Shown: positions 34,278 to 43,627 of the stretch, in pieces
How the letters are laid out: the number at the start of each line of letters is the position of its first letter
How positions within the stretch are numbered: the stretch's first letter is position 1
Source: Oscillospiraceae bacterium
Lineage (GTDB): Bacteria > Bacillota > Clostridia > Oscillospirales > Oscillospiraceae
DNA length: 64,000 bases
NCBI GenBank assembly: GCA_020025575.1
Contig: JAHHRW010000010.1
Coordinates: forward strand, 1-64,000
Direction: 5' to 3'
The notes under the pieces: model-generated
The model's input: only the letters and a program-made list of their open reading frames with translations
What the model was told of the DNA's origin: nothing
Database searches by the model: none
Made by a program: the position numbers and the translations under genes

Positions 34278-37004
34278 TCAGCTCAGACGAACCGTTTCTG
34301 TCCCCGCAATCACATTTGGCAGAATCGATCGGCAGCTTAACGCACTGCCTTTTCTGCCGCGATAATAAAGGAACATCACTGCTATCAGGGCCGCAACACC
34401 TGCTAGGCATAGGAACAAAGAAATTCCCCTCACCGGATTTTCGTATGCCAGGACAACATCATACTCTCCTGCATCCAGGTAAACGCCACACAAGCCATCC
34501 TGTATGCAGAAAACATCCGCTTTTTCCCCATTTACCGCAGCAGACCACCCCTGCTGAAATGGCACTGCAATGCAGACAATCCCCGGAGCCGTCCGGTCAG
34601 ACGAAAAGAGAATCCTGTCATTGTCCACTAAAATGTTGGAGATGCCACTGTTGGCAAGGCCTTCGATCTCATCAAAAAAGTTCTCCATTGGCTGTTCTAC
34701 AACAGAAAATTCGGTAAATTGGTACTCCCCCGCCCTGTTAAAAGAAACGGTCATCTCCGTTCTGCCTTCCGCAGCATATCCCAGATTGATTAAAAAATCG
34801 TGTCGGTCACTGGCATAATTGTCATAAGAAGTTCTGTACTGGAGTGTCTTGGTTACATCATCGCAGGAGACTGTAATGCCTGCCTGTGAAGCTTGATTGT
34901 CCGACTGATAATCCAACCCTTCCAAGATGCAGTACAGCTCACAGTTTTCTGCGCCGTCAAAGCGGAATGTTACCGTTGCCCCCGGCTTTTCCACGGTAAA
35001 ACCATTGTCATGCATGGTAACATCCTTCGCATCTGAGATTCTCAGGGGTACCCCGCGATCACAAAATTCCGGAATCCGATCCGGTAAACCAAAATCGGCA
35101 TCGGTCATGGCTCTTTGCAGCAGCGCCTGCTGCTTTTGCGTTACAGACAGCGTGTCCCCACCAGTATAGACAGAATCAAACGCATAGACAAGCGGAAGGA
35201 CATGGGCAGAGGTATAGATATTTTCAGCAACCGGCGTGTCATATCCATAGGGTCTGCGCTTCGTCCCACTGTCATCCGAAATAAAATAAGCTACTGACAG
35301 CGCAGCATCCAGATAACTGCGTCCATCCAAGCCGGAATACTGCTGATCTACGGCACAATTCATCATCTGACTCCTCTGAAATTCCGCAGTTCCGGGATTG
35401 ATGGTGCTGAAATAAAATCCCGTACCGCCGATATCATAGAGCAGCGCCGTATTATAATCCACCACTGCGTTTGCACTGTCAAATCGTCCAAACCCTTCAT
35501 TGGGCAGCACATCAACGGTTTTCACTATGGATTGATCGTATCGACTGTATGCCTCGCCGGAACGCGCACTGTTGCCGACCCAATTCCCGTATTCACTGGA
35601 CGCATGGAAATAGCCATTGGCTGCAAGCGTCACCATGGTCAGCAGTGCAATGCTTATGCGAAAAAGCTTCCTTGGCATCACCTTTGCAGACACAAGCCCC
35701 ACCAGCACCACGCACAGACAAAGTATCCAAATTGCAAAGGTTGCCTGTACTGATAGCGCCTGACCCGGAAGATAGCAAAGCAGATAGAAAACAAAACTGA
35801 ACAGCAAGAGCTTTACAAGCTGCATTGCTGTAAGTTCCTCTGTTCTCGGCAAAATCTTTGCCGTAACATAGCTCAAAGCAAAGACCAATGCCCAAATCCA
35901 TCGGTTGGTCACATAGTTAAAGCCATTGAATATCGAGCCTACTTTCGGGAACAGCAAAAACGAGAAAAGAACCGAAACAGCGATGATAAGTCTGAGATTT
36001 TCCTTTGGCGGAAGCGCCAGCATGGCAAATACCGTCACCATTGCCACTGCGCTTATGGAAAGATATACATAATATTGTCCAAAGTCAGAAATGATTCCTT
36101 CAAAAAGGGAACGGTAATAGTCGGTGGGGTAAAGCAGTGGTATTTCCCTTGCCACTGAAACACGGTCTGATTGCAGCAAGGAGACTAGATTCGGCAGAAA
36201 GACCGGCATCGCAATCAGGACACCGATCATCCCACAAACCAGAAATCTCGAAAAAATTCGAGAGAACTCTACAAGCCGGAATTTGTCATAATAGCACGAA
36301 TACCGCAGCAGGGCATACAGCACAACCATAATCACCAGCATGTAGAAAAAGTAAAAATTAGAAAGCAGTGCCAATGCTACCGATAGCATAAATAGCAAAG
36401 GACTCTTCTTCTCGTACAAAAAATCTGCCCCCAGCAAAAGCAGCGGTAAATAAATCATCGGTATCGCAAAAAAGGGGTGAAAAACCGCCGGCGAGATGGC
36501 GTATCCCGAAAAGCTATAAATCAACGCACCGATTACCGAAGAATACGCCGCTACTGCCCGGTGCTTACAGTAGCATAGCATCACAATACCCGATAGATAA
36601 AGGCGCAGAATCACCAAAATTTCATAGCAAAGTTCTGTTTGTTCTTTCGAAAAGAAAACACTGATTAAGGTCAGAGGATCGCCAAGGCAGTAATAATGCA
36701 GCGTGGTGATAATATCGCCGCCGTAACCAATCCCCAGATCCCACGCCGGAATCACAAGACGGTGCTCATTCCAAAGGGTTCTGAAGATACTGCGCAGATA
36801 TTCCCCATAATAGCAAAGGGCTGGGTAATGCTGAATCGACGCATCGCCGCTGCAAATCAGGCTGCGTCCGTCTGCATAATATGGCAAGAACACGAGAAAA
36901 GCCACAACCAAAAAGAAAGCCGAAAAAGACACAAATCGGTTGTTCATAAACTTCCAGAGAATGGAATCTGTATTTTTCTTGAGATTTTCTTCTTTATACT
37001 GCAT
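34278..37004 (-). CDS. YfhO-family polytopic membrane protein
   Basis: 908 aa. About 12-13 membrane helices in the first 480 residues, with the YfhO-type opening FLPYYADGRSLICSGDASIQHYPALCYYG. A large extracytoplasmic domain (about 490-870) and a final helix near the C-terminus follow. YfhO proteins are GT-C-like and are implicated in transferring sugars to wall teichoic or lipoteichoic acid from lipid carriers. The DGDASIQHY-like loop probably holds the catalytic Asp; here it reads SGDASIQHY. The target polymer cannot be told from sequence. Ribosome site GAGG. Confidence 0.82.
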   Translation of the reverse strand: MQYKEENLKKNTDSILWKFMNNRFVSFSAFFLVVAFLVFLPYYADGRSLICSGDASIQHYPALCYYGEYLRSIFRTLWNEHRLVIPAWDLGIGYGGDIITTLHYYCLGDPLTLISVFFSKEQTELCYEILVILRLYLSGIVMLCYCKHRAVAAYSSVIGALIYSFSGYAISPAVFHPFFAIPMIYLPLLLLGADFLYEKKSPLLFMLSVALALLSNFYFFYMLVIMVVLYALLRYSCYYDKFRLVEFSRIFSRFLVCGMIGVLIAMPVFLPNLVSLLQSDRVSVAREIPLLYPTDYYRSLFEGIISDFGQYYVYLSISAVAMVTVFAMLALPPKENLRLIIAVSVLFSFLLFPKVGSIFNGFNYVTNRWIWALVFALSYVTAKILPRTEELTAMQLVKLLLFSFVFYLLCYLPGQALSVQATFAIWILCLCVVLVGLVSAKVMPRKLFRISIALLTMVTLAANGYFHASSEYGNWVGNSARSGEAYSRYDQSIVKTVDVLPNEGFGRFDSANAVVDYNTALLYDIGGTGFYFSTINPGTAEFQRSQMMNCAVDQQYSGLDGRSYLDAALSVAYFISDDSGTKRRPYGYDTPVAENIYTSAHVLPLVYAFDSVYTGGDTLSVTQKQQALLQRAMTDADFGLPDRIPEFCDRGVPLRISDAKDVTMHDNGFTVEKPGATVTFRFDGAENCELYCILEGLDYQSDNQASQAGITVSCDDVTKTLQYRTSYDNYASDRHDFLINLGYAAEGRTEMTVSFNRAGEYQFTEFSVVEQPMENFFDEIEGLANSGISNILVDNDRILFSSDRTAPGIVCIAVPFQQGWSAAVNGEKADVFCIQDGLCGVYLDAGEYDVVLAYENPVRGISLFLCLAGVAALIAVMFLYYRGRKGSALSCRSILPNVIAGTETVRLS

Positions 37005-37108
37005 TTGGCAATCCTCTTCCCATGCCTCTATTTTGAAACTGACTCTGTTCTATCCCCGCAGGTTCCCCGCTGCACAAGGGGGATATGTACATACACATTT
37101 TCCGAAAT

Positions 37109-37660
37109 TCAGCGTGTCTTTCTACCACTGCAAAGGCTGCGCCATTTATCCACCCGTTCTTTGGATAGCACATAATTGATTACAAGTGCAATGGCGACCC
37201 CCACGCCGGTGTCGAGAATCCGGTTCAGCGAATAGGCCACATAAGTCTCCACCGGGGTGTTGAACAGAAGAATACACAAAACCACACTGCCGGGCTGAAC
37301 CGCACCGGGCCACACATTCCGGCTAATCAAAATCAGAATCACCACGCCCACAAACAGTGGCAGTAAAATCAGTGGGTGGGTACTTCCATCCGGATAAAAA
37401 ATAATGTAAATTCGGAACAATGCCATACCCAAAAAGCCACCAATGGCTGTACCAAACAGGCGGTTTCCCCCGTGAAGTTGGCTGTTTTCCATGTCGGAGC
37501 CCATTCCAAAAACCGCACCAATGCAGGCAAAGGTGGGATTTCGGCCAAAGGGCAAATAAAGCAGCGCACACAGGGTTGCTGCAAAGGCAGTCTTGATGTT
37601 GCGCATACCAACGTGCAGATTCACACTTTTCAGACAAGATTCTAAATTCTTTCTACTCAT
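37109..37660 (-). CDS. FUSC/ArAE-family membrane protein
   Basis: 183 aa. About six membrane helices in the pattern of the aromatic-acid exporter N-terminal domain (GMRNIKTAFAATLCALLYLPFGRNPTFACIGAVFGMGS, NRLFGTAIGG, NRILDTGVGVAIALVINY). Full ArAE proteins carry an additional cytoplasmic domain that is absent here, so this is the short form common in Firmicutes. Substrate unknown. Confidence 0.8.
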   Translation of the reverse strand: MSRKNLESCLKSVNLHVGMRNIKTAFAATLCALLYLPFGRNPTFACIGAVFGMGSDMENSQLHGGNRLFGTAIGGFLGMALFRIYIIFYPDGSTHPLILLPLFVGVVILILISRNVWPGAVQPGSVVLCILLFNTPVETYVAYSLNRILDTGVGVAIALVINYVLSKERVDKWRSLCSGRKTR

Positions 37661-37945
37661 AACGCTCCCTACAATCCAGGGGATATCCTATGATTTCTCT
37701 CAGCCATCTGGCGGTGTACCGTCATCGGTCACCGTCTAAAATACACGAAATCGTACATACCCCCATATTATATTCCCTATTATACTGTAAGCCCATGCTG
37801 AACGCAATGCATTTCTGCCTTCCACCAACTTTTTTTAGTCCCAATTGCCATTTTTATCGTCCAATATTGGTAAAAAGGCCCTGCGCAAACCACATTGTAT
37901 GCTGATTGAAATTGTATTCATATCATTTGAAACGGTATTATTGAT
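37661..37945. other. Intergenic region, no gene
   Basis: About 285 bp of AT-rich sequence between divergent genes. No supported feature before the promoter at 37946. Confidence 0.5.
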
Positions 37946-37974
37946 TTGACATTAGCACGATTATTTGCTAAAAT
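37946..37974 (+). promoter_or_regulatory. Sigma-A promoter of the M23 hydrolase gene
   Basis: TTGACA (37946-37951), 17 nt, TAAAAT (37969-37974). A start site near 37981 leaves a leader of about 180 nt. Confidence 0.75.
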
Positions 37975-37979
37975 ATAAT

Positions 37980-38112
37980 CGCTTATTTAGGATTCTCATT
38001 GTAGGAACGAGGTATGCCAGAGATCCTAGGGAAGCGTTTTGCAGCGTGCTAACAGGCGCTTTACCCGGTGCGCACCTGCATTTCTCCGTCACACGCAGTG
38101 GTTATGCCGTGA
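37980..38112 (+). ncRNA. Structured 5' leader of the M23 gene, riboswitch-like
   Basis: The RNA would begin with a stem in which CGCTT (37980-37984) and TTAGGATTCTC (37987-37997) pair with GAGATCCTA (38020-38028) and AAGCG (38032-38036). A second stem pairs GCAGCGTGC (38041-38049) with GCACCTGC (38072-38079), and a small third hairpin lies at about 38092-38112. Cell-wall hydrolase genes of this kind often carry c-di-AMP (ydaO) leaders. The beginning resembles ydaO, but its conserved core motifs are missing, so I do not assign a class. Confidence 0.4.
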
Positions 38113-38161
38113 TTCGATGAACTACATCTACCCATACCTCAACGCAGAAAATGGAGTACTT

Positions 38162-39490
38162 ATGAAGAATTATCGCAAAATATTTTCCGGGGTATTGGCA
38201 GCATCCATGCTGTTTGCTGCAATTCCCTCTACAAATGCCGCCTCCACTACTGAAATTCAGAGTCAGATCGATGCTCTGGAGGCGGAACACAGCAGCATCT
38301 CAGAGCAGTTAGCCGCTCTGCAGGAGCAGGAAAACGCCAACTGGGAGTCCACCGAGGAAATGGTGGCACAGAAGAGCAACATCGACCAGCAGATATTCCT
38401 GCTATATTCCGAGCTGGACAATCTGGACAGTCAGATCATGGAACACCGCAATCTGATTTCCCAGAATCAGACCAAACTAAAAGAGGCCCAGGCCCATTTG
38501 GACGACCTGAACGAAAAGAACAAAGAGCGCTTGCGTTCCATGGAAGAGAACGGCAAGCTGTCCTATTGGTCCGTGGTATTTAAGGCCAACAGTTTCATTG
38601 ACCTGATTGACCGGATGAACATCGCCCAGGAAATTGCTGATTCCGACAAACGAATGATGGAATCTATGGAGCAGGCCGTCAACGAAGTGACCAGAGTCCA
38701 GAACGAACTGGTTACCCAGAAGACCGAGTTGGATAAGTCTCATGCACAGCAGCTGGCAGCCCAGGAAAATCTGGAAGCCAAGCGTGCTGAATCCGACGAA
38801 ATTCTCAACCGCCTGAATATGGAGCGCAGCAGTCTGGCTAGTGAACAGCAGGAAATGGAAGACGCACAAAATGCGCTGCTGGAAGAGATTGCCCAGGCTG
38901 AGGTCGCATACAACGAAGCCCATGCCCGCGAGGAAGAGGAGCGTCGCAGACAGGAAGAGGAACGCCGCAAGCAGGAAGAAGAGGAGCGCCGCAAGCAGGA
39001 AGAGGCAAACAAGCCTGCCCCCGCCCCTGCTCCCCAGTCCGGTAATGAATCCCAACCCGAGCCTACTGCACCTCCCGAAACCGAGCCCGAGGAAGAGACT
39101 TCCTCCCCTTCCAGCGGTGACAGCGGTTGGCTGCAGCCTTGTTCTTACATTTACATCAGCAGCCCCTATGGCAACAGAAGCAGCGGTTGGCATAACGGCG
39201 TAGATTTTGCCGGCAGCTACGGCATCCCCATTTACGCGACCCGTTCCGGCACTGTGACCAGAGTCCGCAGCATGACAACTTCCTATGGCAACCATGTTGT
39301 GATCAACCACGGCGACGGTTTCTCCAGCCTATATGCCCACATGGATTACTATGTGGTGTCTGAGGGGCAGTATGTAAGCCAGGGCGAGCTGATTGGCTAT
39401 ATGGGTTCCACTGGTAACTCTACCGGTCCGCACCTGCACTTCACCATTATGTATAATGGTGATGACGTCAATCCTCTGGGGTACGTATAA
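38162..39490 (+). CDS. Secreted M23 peptidoglycan hydrolase with coiled-coil domain
   Basis: 442 aa. Start at 38162 after GGAGTACTT. A signal peptide (cleaved near TNAAS) precedes a long coiled coil (about 30-310; EnvC/PcsB/CwlO-like, with LSYWSVVFKANSFIDLIDRMN). Near 275-300 lies a highly charged EEERRRQEEERR segment, then a Pro-rich linker and a C-terminal LytM domain. Zinc ligands His344 and Asp348 (HNGVD) and the HLH pair (His424/His426) are intact, so endopeptidase activity is expected. It cuts peptide cross-bridges during growth or division, and the coiled coil probably controls access. Preceded by a long structured leader. Confidence 0.9.
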   Translation: MKNYRKIFSGVLAASMLFAAIPSTNAASTTEIQSQIDALEAEHSSISEQLAALQEQENANWESTEEMVAQKSNIDQQIFLLYSELDNLDSQIMEHRNLISQNQTKLKEAQAHLDDLNEKNKERLRSMEENGKLSYWSVVFKANSFIDLIDRMNIAQEIADSDKRMMESMEQAVNEVTRVQNELVTQKTELDKSHAQQLAAQENLEAKRAESDEILNRLNMERSSLASEQQEMEDAQNALLEEIAQAEVAYNEAHAREEEERRRQEEERRKQEEEERRKQEEANKPAPAPAPQSGNESQPEPTAPPETEPEEETSSPSSGDSGWLQPCSYIYISSPYGNRSSGWHNGVDFAGSYGIPIYATRSGTVTRVRSMTTSYGNHVVINHGDGFSSLYAHMDYYVVSEGQYVSQGELIGYMGSTGNSTGPHLHFTIMYNGDDVNPLGYV

Positions 39491-39508
39491 CGAATCCATC
39501 CTATGATC

Positions 39509-39550
39509 ATCCCCACAGTGACACAGTTTTGTCGCTGTGGGGATTTTTTT
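39509..39550 (+). terminator. Terminator of the M23 gene
   Basis: Stem ATCCCCACAG / CTGTGGGGAT (39509-39518 / 39535-39544) with additional inner pairs, followed by T7. Confidence 0.88.
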
Positions 39551-39577
39551 TGCTTTATCCATCCTTCCTTAACGAAC

Positions 39578-39613
39578 AAAAAGCAGCAGGAAAACGATTT
39601 CCTGCTGCTTTTT
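39578..39613 (-). terminator. Terminator of the sigma/anti-sigma operon
   Basis: A 13-bp stem AAAAAGCAGCAGG (39578-39590) with its complement at 39601-39613. It lies just after the minus-strand anti-sigma gene. Confidence 0.85.
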
Positions 39614-39629
39614 ATAGTTCCTGCATCCA

Positions 39630-40739
39630 CTATTTCTGGAATCTGGAAACCTTTACATCATTTACCACAATCTGCGTAATGGGCAGCTGCTCCATAAGTC
39701 TTTCCAGATCCTGCTGTCCGATCTCCAGTCGCATTCCATAGCACGCCCATTCCTTCTGCGCATTTTCAAGGCGTTTCTCTAACAGTGTCTGGGAAATCAT
39801 ATATTCAAAGTTGCTGTTTATTGTTTTCACAAAATCCGGATGATCTATCAGCAGCTGCAAACGAGAACGCAGACACTGTTCCAGATCCGCCCCGGTTATT
39901 TCAGATGGATTGGGAAGGAAATATCCCGGATAACGCTCTGCCGCTTTGTCATCAAATGCATCCCCAAATATACTGTACAGGGACATTCCGCCGGCGATTC
40001 CATGGATCAACGTCTGCTCCTGCCCCTTGAGGGCAAGCCACTGAAATTGAACCCCGGAATAGTTGTGCATCAGCTGGGCAACTTCATCCGCCGTCAGATC
40101 GGACGAAAAGCTCACCGAAACATCCAGATAGGCTGAAGCAGGCAATTTCTCCAACTCTTCCTTTACTGCTTTCGGCGTAAATTGTTCCAAACCTGCGTGG
40201 TCTGAATCAGGTGCGATGAATTCGTCTACACGCCTTACCAGCGGAGCATAGCCCGTTTCCAGCTTAGCCGGTCCCGTCATCTTGGACATGCCAATGTGGA
40301 AGGTGTGCGTAGGTGGAGCGGGCAGTGTCACATAATCAAACGTATCCGTCAGACTCACGTCCACGTCATAGGTTCCAAAGCCCTTGGCTCTATAATAATC
40401 CCCATCATCACCGCTGACCACACGGCACCGCACCCCCGGGTAGTTCATGTGGATGGTCTCCTCCAATAAAAAGGCGAACGAACGTCCATTGTTGTCGGTT
40501 TCCGTCATAAACGAGGTTTCTTTACCTGGGTGATAAAAGATTCCATTCATTGCTGCCGATATTCCAAAATAGATGCCCGTCCCCAGAAGTGCCACTACAA
40601 GCAGCGCCAAAAGAATGCGGCTGTACAGGCTGCGATTCATGGCCCTGCGTACCTTCCTTTGAAACTTCTGTTCTGCTAAATCTGTTGTTTCATCAGGAAT
40701 CTCCTGCTCCAACAGACGATTCAAATCCTGCTCTTTCAT
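39630..40739 (-). CDS. Anti-sigma factor-like membrane protein
   Basis: 369 aa. A cytoplasmic N-terminal region of about 40 aa (EQKFQRKVRRAMNRSLYSR) is followed by one membrane helix (about 42-62) and a large extracellular domain of the sigma-factor-regulator type. Its ATG overlaps the sigma gene stop by 4 bp, the usual arrangement for an ECF sigma factor and its membrane-bound inhibitor. The external domain would sense a surface signal; identity unknown. Confidence 0.8.
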   Translation of the reverse strand: MKEQDLNRLLEQEIPDETTDLAEQKFQRKVRRAMNRSLYSRILLALLVVALLGTGIYFGISAAMNGIFYHPGKETSFMTETDNNGRSFAFLLEETIHMNYPGVRCRVVSGDDGDYYRAKGFGTYDVDVSLTDTFDYVTLPAPPTHTFHIGMSKMTGPAKLETGYAPLVRRVDEFIAPDSDHAGLEQFTPKAVKEELEKLPASAYLDVSVSFSSDLTADEVAQLMHNYSGVQFQWLALKGQEQTLIHGIAGGMSLYSIFGDAFDDKAAERYPGYFLPNPSEITGADLEQCLRSRLQLLIDHPDFVKTINSNFEYMISQTLLEKRLENAQKEWACYGMRLEIGQQDLERLMEQLPITQIVVNDVKVSRFQK

Positions 40740-41224
40740 GGTTTTACCTCCTCACTGGTTGCGATGATACGCTGCTTTGCACGGTGCCGCAGCACCCGAA
40801 CATGTGCAGCTGTCAGTCCTAGAATCTCTGCAATTTCATTGTCCCGATAATCCGTCTGAATGGTCAAGAGCAGGACCTCCCTTTCACGCTCCGGAAGATG
40901 GCTGATCTGCCCATAGAGCCACTGCCTGCGCTCATTCTCCATATAATCTTCAAGCACATCTTCTACCATTGGCTGGTTTTGGACGATCTCATCATCACAG
41001 TGTACTTCCCGCTTTTGCCGTTTTTTCAGATCCAGAAATTCATTGTGCAGGACTGTATACATCCACGCCTGTATATTGCCACTACGAAAAGTGGTCAGGG
41101 CTTTCACAAAGGTATTTGCTGTCAGATCCTCTGCATCCTCTTTTACGTGCGTAAGGGAATAGGCGTATAGAAACAGCGGTCTGTAATATCTGCGATACAG
41201 CTCTTCAAACATTTCCTGTTTCAT
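40736..41224 (-). CDS. ECF-type RNA polymerase sigma factor
   Basis: 162 aa, ribosome site AAGGGGGGATGG. Sigma region 2 (residues 5-70; YRRYYRPLFLYAYSLTHVKEDAEDLTANTF, IQAWMYTVLHNEFLDLKKR) and region 4 (about 100-155; LPEREREVLLLTIQTDYRDNEIAEILGLTAAHVRVLRHRAKQRI) are complete. It directs RNA polymerase to stress-type promoters. Targets are unknown, probably including its own promoter. Cotranscribed with the anti-sigma gene. Confidence 0.9.
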   Translation of the reverse strand: MKQEMFEELYRRYYRPLFLYAYSLTHVKEDAEDLTANTFVKALTTFRSGNIQAWMYTVLHNEFLDLKKRQKREVHCDDEIVQNQPMVEDVLEDYMENERRQWLYGQISHLPEREREVLLLTIQTDYRDNEIAEILGLTAAHVRVLRHRAKQRIIATSEEVKP

Positions 41225-41510
41225 ATCCCATCCCCCCTTCTACTTATAGAACGATTACAAAGGCAAAACATTACAGAAAATTCTGAGCAAATTTTTGATA
41301 TCCTTATCTATGTTATCGTATCATCTGCAAGCGTCTATTTCCACCGTTTTTTCATACCCCATCTCTATTGAGAAGACGAATCCCCCTCGGAGGGCGCACT
41401 TAGTATCATTCGGTGCAGATTGCAGGAGAGGCGCTTCATTGATTTTCTCTTCTCTGCGTGCTATAATTAGCCCTGTTCAATAAACTGGCATCCGCAGGAG
41501 GAAACTGGAG

Positions 41511-42143
41511 ATGAAAGAAAAAGAGCATAAGCTTACCCCCGCTGAGCAGCAGCGAAAAGAGCAATTTGAGGTACGCAAGGCAAGCCTTGAACAGGCAGGC
41601 TATCAGGCGCAGGATCTGACCATCGGTATCGTAAAGGCCAATGTTCTGGCCGTTGTGATCATATTACCCTTTATAGCGGCGCTGCTCATTTGGTACATAT
41701 GGGTCAACGGCGAATTGTTATCCGATCTGTCTCCTTTGAATTTGGTACTCCTGCCGGTAGTATCCATTCTCTTGGTCGTAGTTCATGAGCTAATCCACGG
41801 TTTGGTGTGGGGATGCTTTGCCCCCAGTGGGTTTCAGGCGATCAAGTTCGGTGTCATTTGGTCTGCCCTGACTCCGTACTGCACCTGTGCCGATCCGCTG
41901 AGCAAGGGGCAATACCTTTTAGGTGGAGCGATGCCTACCCTGATTTTGGGCTTTGGTCTTGGGGCTGTGGCTGTGTTCACTGGGCAGAGTTTTTTATTGT
42001 GCCAAGCCTTGTTGATGATATTGGGAGGCGGTGCCGATTTCTGTATTATTTTGAAACTGCTGCGGCACAAACCGCTGGGAGAGACCATTTACTGTGACCA
42101 TCCTTATGAGTGCGGCGTAGTGGCCTTCGTTCAACCCGACTGA
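41511..42143 (+). CDS. DUF3267 membrane metalloprotease-like protein
   Basis: 210 aa. Four hydrophobic segments; the zinc-binding HELIH motif (residues 92-96) lies inside a helix as in DUF3267 putative zincins, and a further candidate ligand region lies near PYCTCADPL. Substrate unknown. Ribosome site GGAGGAAACTGGAG. Stands alone between the sigma operon and degV. Confidence 0.82.
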   Translation: MKEKEHKLTPAEQQRKEQFEVRKASLEQAGYQAQDLTIGIVKANVLAVVIILPFIAALLIWYIWVNGELLSDLSPLNLVLLPVVSILLVVVHELIHGLVWGCFAPSGFQAIKFGVIWSALTPYCTCADPLSKGQYLLGGAMPTLILGFGLGAVAVFTGQSFLLCQALLMILGGGADFCIILKLLRHKPLGETIYCDHPYECGVVAFVQPD

Positions 42144-42242
42144 ATCATCCTGTCAATCATGCACAGGGGCGGCACCAATCAAATCCGGTCGTAAGCCCCA
42201 TGGTATTTGTGTTAAATTGGACCCCCGAAATATTTGATCTAA

Positions 42243-42286
42243 AAAAGGTGCTCTGCCAACTGTGAATCGTTGGCAGAGCACCTTTT
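42243..42286. terminator. Strong bidirectional terminator before degV
   Basis: A perfect 18-bp stem (42243-42260 / 42269-42286) with an 8-nt loop and A/T flanks. It ends the DegV gene on the minus strand and possibly the DUF3267 gene. Confidence 0.88.
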
Positions 42287-42314
42287 CATATGGCACTCGT
42301 ATTTTTTCTTAGCC

Positions 42315-43202
42315 TTATCTCTGGCGTGGTTCTCCCCAGAAAAACAGGGCTACCGTACCGGGGCCTGTGTGACTTCCGATTGTGGTTCCCACATAATTGA
42401 TTTCTACGGAACCATTCAGATTTGGAAATGCCTCTTCCACAAGCTTGGCCACCGCAACGGCATCTTCATAACAGCCGGCCTGAGAGATGTAGCATTTGCC
42501 ACGATATGCTTGGCCATCCTGTGCGCACAGTTTCATCTGCTCCACAATTCTCTTGATGACCGCCGCCTTTCCTCTGACCTTAAACCGGGGAATCAGTTTT
42601 CCTTCGTCATTCATATTCAGCAGCGGGCAGATTTTGAGTGCAGTACCAAACCATCCTGCAGCCTTGGTAATACGTCCACCCTTAACATAGAATGACAAAT
42701 CCGTTGAGAAGAACCAATGGTTCAATTCCAATTTATGGTCGTTGGCCCAGTTGTAAAGATCCTCGATTTCCATGCCCTCGTCCCGAAGATCCGCCAGTCG
42801 ATCCATTAACAATCCGTATCCTGAGGACGCACTCAGGGAATCGACAATATAGATTTTTCTTTCCGGATATTTTTCCAGCAATTCTTCCCGAGCAATGCAC
42901 GCAGAGTTATAGACGCCCGAAAGACCGGATGAAAGGGTAACATGCAGAATATCCTGCCCGTTTTCCAGAAAAGGCGTAAAGTATTCAATAAACTCCGAGG
43001 CATTGATTTGAGAGGTTTTTGTCTCGGCGCCCTCACTCATAGCCTGATAGAAATGATCAAACGGAATGGATTTTCCCAGATCATCGCTATAGTTTACGCC
43101 GTCCAATGAAAAATGGAAACAGATATACTCAATATTTCTATTGCGAAAATGCTCCTCGGTCAAATCCGCTGTTGAGCAGCAGCTTAAAACATATGGTTTC
43201 AT
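42315..43202 (-). CDS. DegV-family fatty-acid-binding protein
   Basis: 295 aa. SCCSTADL at the start, QINASEFIEYF, LSSGLSGVYNSA and GGRITKAAGWFGTALKICPLL are the DegV (EDD fold) signatures. DegV/FakB proteins bind a fatty acid and hand it to the kinase FakA for phosphorylation; no fakA lies nearby. Cytoplasmic. Intact length for the family. Confidence 0.88.
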   Translation of the reverse strand: MKPYVLSCCSTADLTEEHFRNRNIEYICFHFSLDGVNYSDDLGKSIPFDHFYQAMSEGAETKTSQINASEFIEYFTPFLENGQDILHVTLSSGLSGVYNSACIAREELLEKYPERKIYIVDSLSASSGYGLLMDRLADLRDEGMEIEDLYNWANDHKLELNHWFFSTDLSFYVKGGRITKAAGWFGTALKICPLLNMNDEGKLIPRFKVRGKAAVIKRIVEQMKLCAQDGQAYRGKCYISQAGCYEDAVAVAKLVEEAFPNLNGSVEINYVGTTIGSHTGPGTVALFFWGEPRQR

Positions 43203-43276
43203 ATATTAAATCCTCATATTCATGCGCATTTGCTGATCGATCTGTTTCCCATGCGAAATCAGATACAATCATCACT

Positions 43277-43385
43277 TAAAACTTCCCGGCAGGATCGTCA
43301 ATCCATGACATGTGCGAAGGAAAGCCGCCCGGTTTGGGGCACCTTTGGTTCCGCCTGCGGCATTGCTTATGCTGGTATTCTCCCT
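43277..43385 (-). repeat. Candidate dispersed intergenic element, open in three frames
   Basis: About 110 bp upstream of degV, GC-rich compared with its flanks. On the minus strand all three frames are open for about 35 codons; one ends in CHGLTILPGSFK, another in DDPAGKF. I recall nearly identical short 'hypothetical proteins' repeated in many Oscillospiraceae genomes, which would mark a repeat rather than a gene. That is memory only; no second copy is visible in this window. Confidence 0.45.
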
Positions 43386-43549
43386 CAAATATGTCAATTG
43401 ACCATACTTCCTGTATAAAGTCTACCATTATAACAATTATTAGTCAAGGGAACAATGCGCAGATGCGCGCATTCTCTATAAGATTACAGATTCACCCTAA
43501 TTTTTCCATGGAATTGATTCCGAAAATATCCATTTCCCATGGCATCACC

Positions 43550-43578
43550 TTGCAATACGGTTGTAAAAGGAATATAAT
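43550..43578 (+). promoter_or_regulatory. Sigma-A promoter of the second ABC importer operon
   Basis: TTGCAA (43550-43555), 17 nt, TATAAT (43573-43578). Inverted TGATTCC / GGAATCA copies (43515-43521 and 43579-43585) and a CCATGG pair nearby could be operator parts. Confidence 0.7.
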
Positions 43579-43627
43579 GGAATCAATATACGCAAAACAC
43601 ACTATAGAATAAAAGGAATGGTGTCCA

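Noticed and set aside
37980..38112. Calling the M23 leader a ydaO c-di-AMP riboswitch
   Set aside because: The start is similar, but the conserved GGGGGA and CCCGNCAGCTAAC core segments are absent, so only a generic structured leader is claimed.
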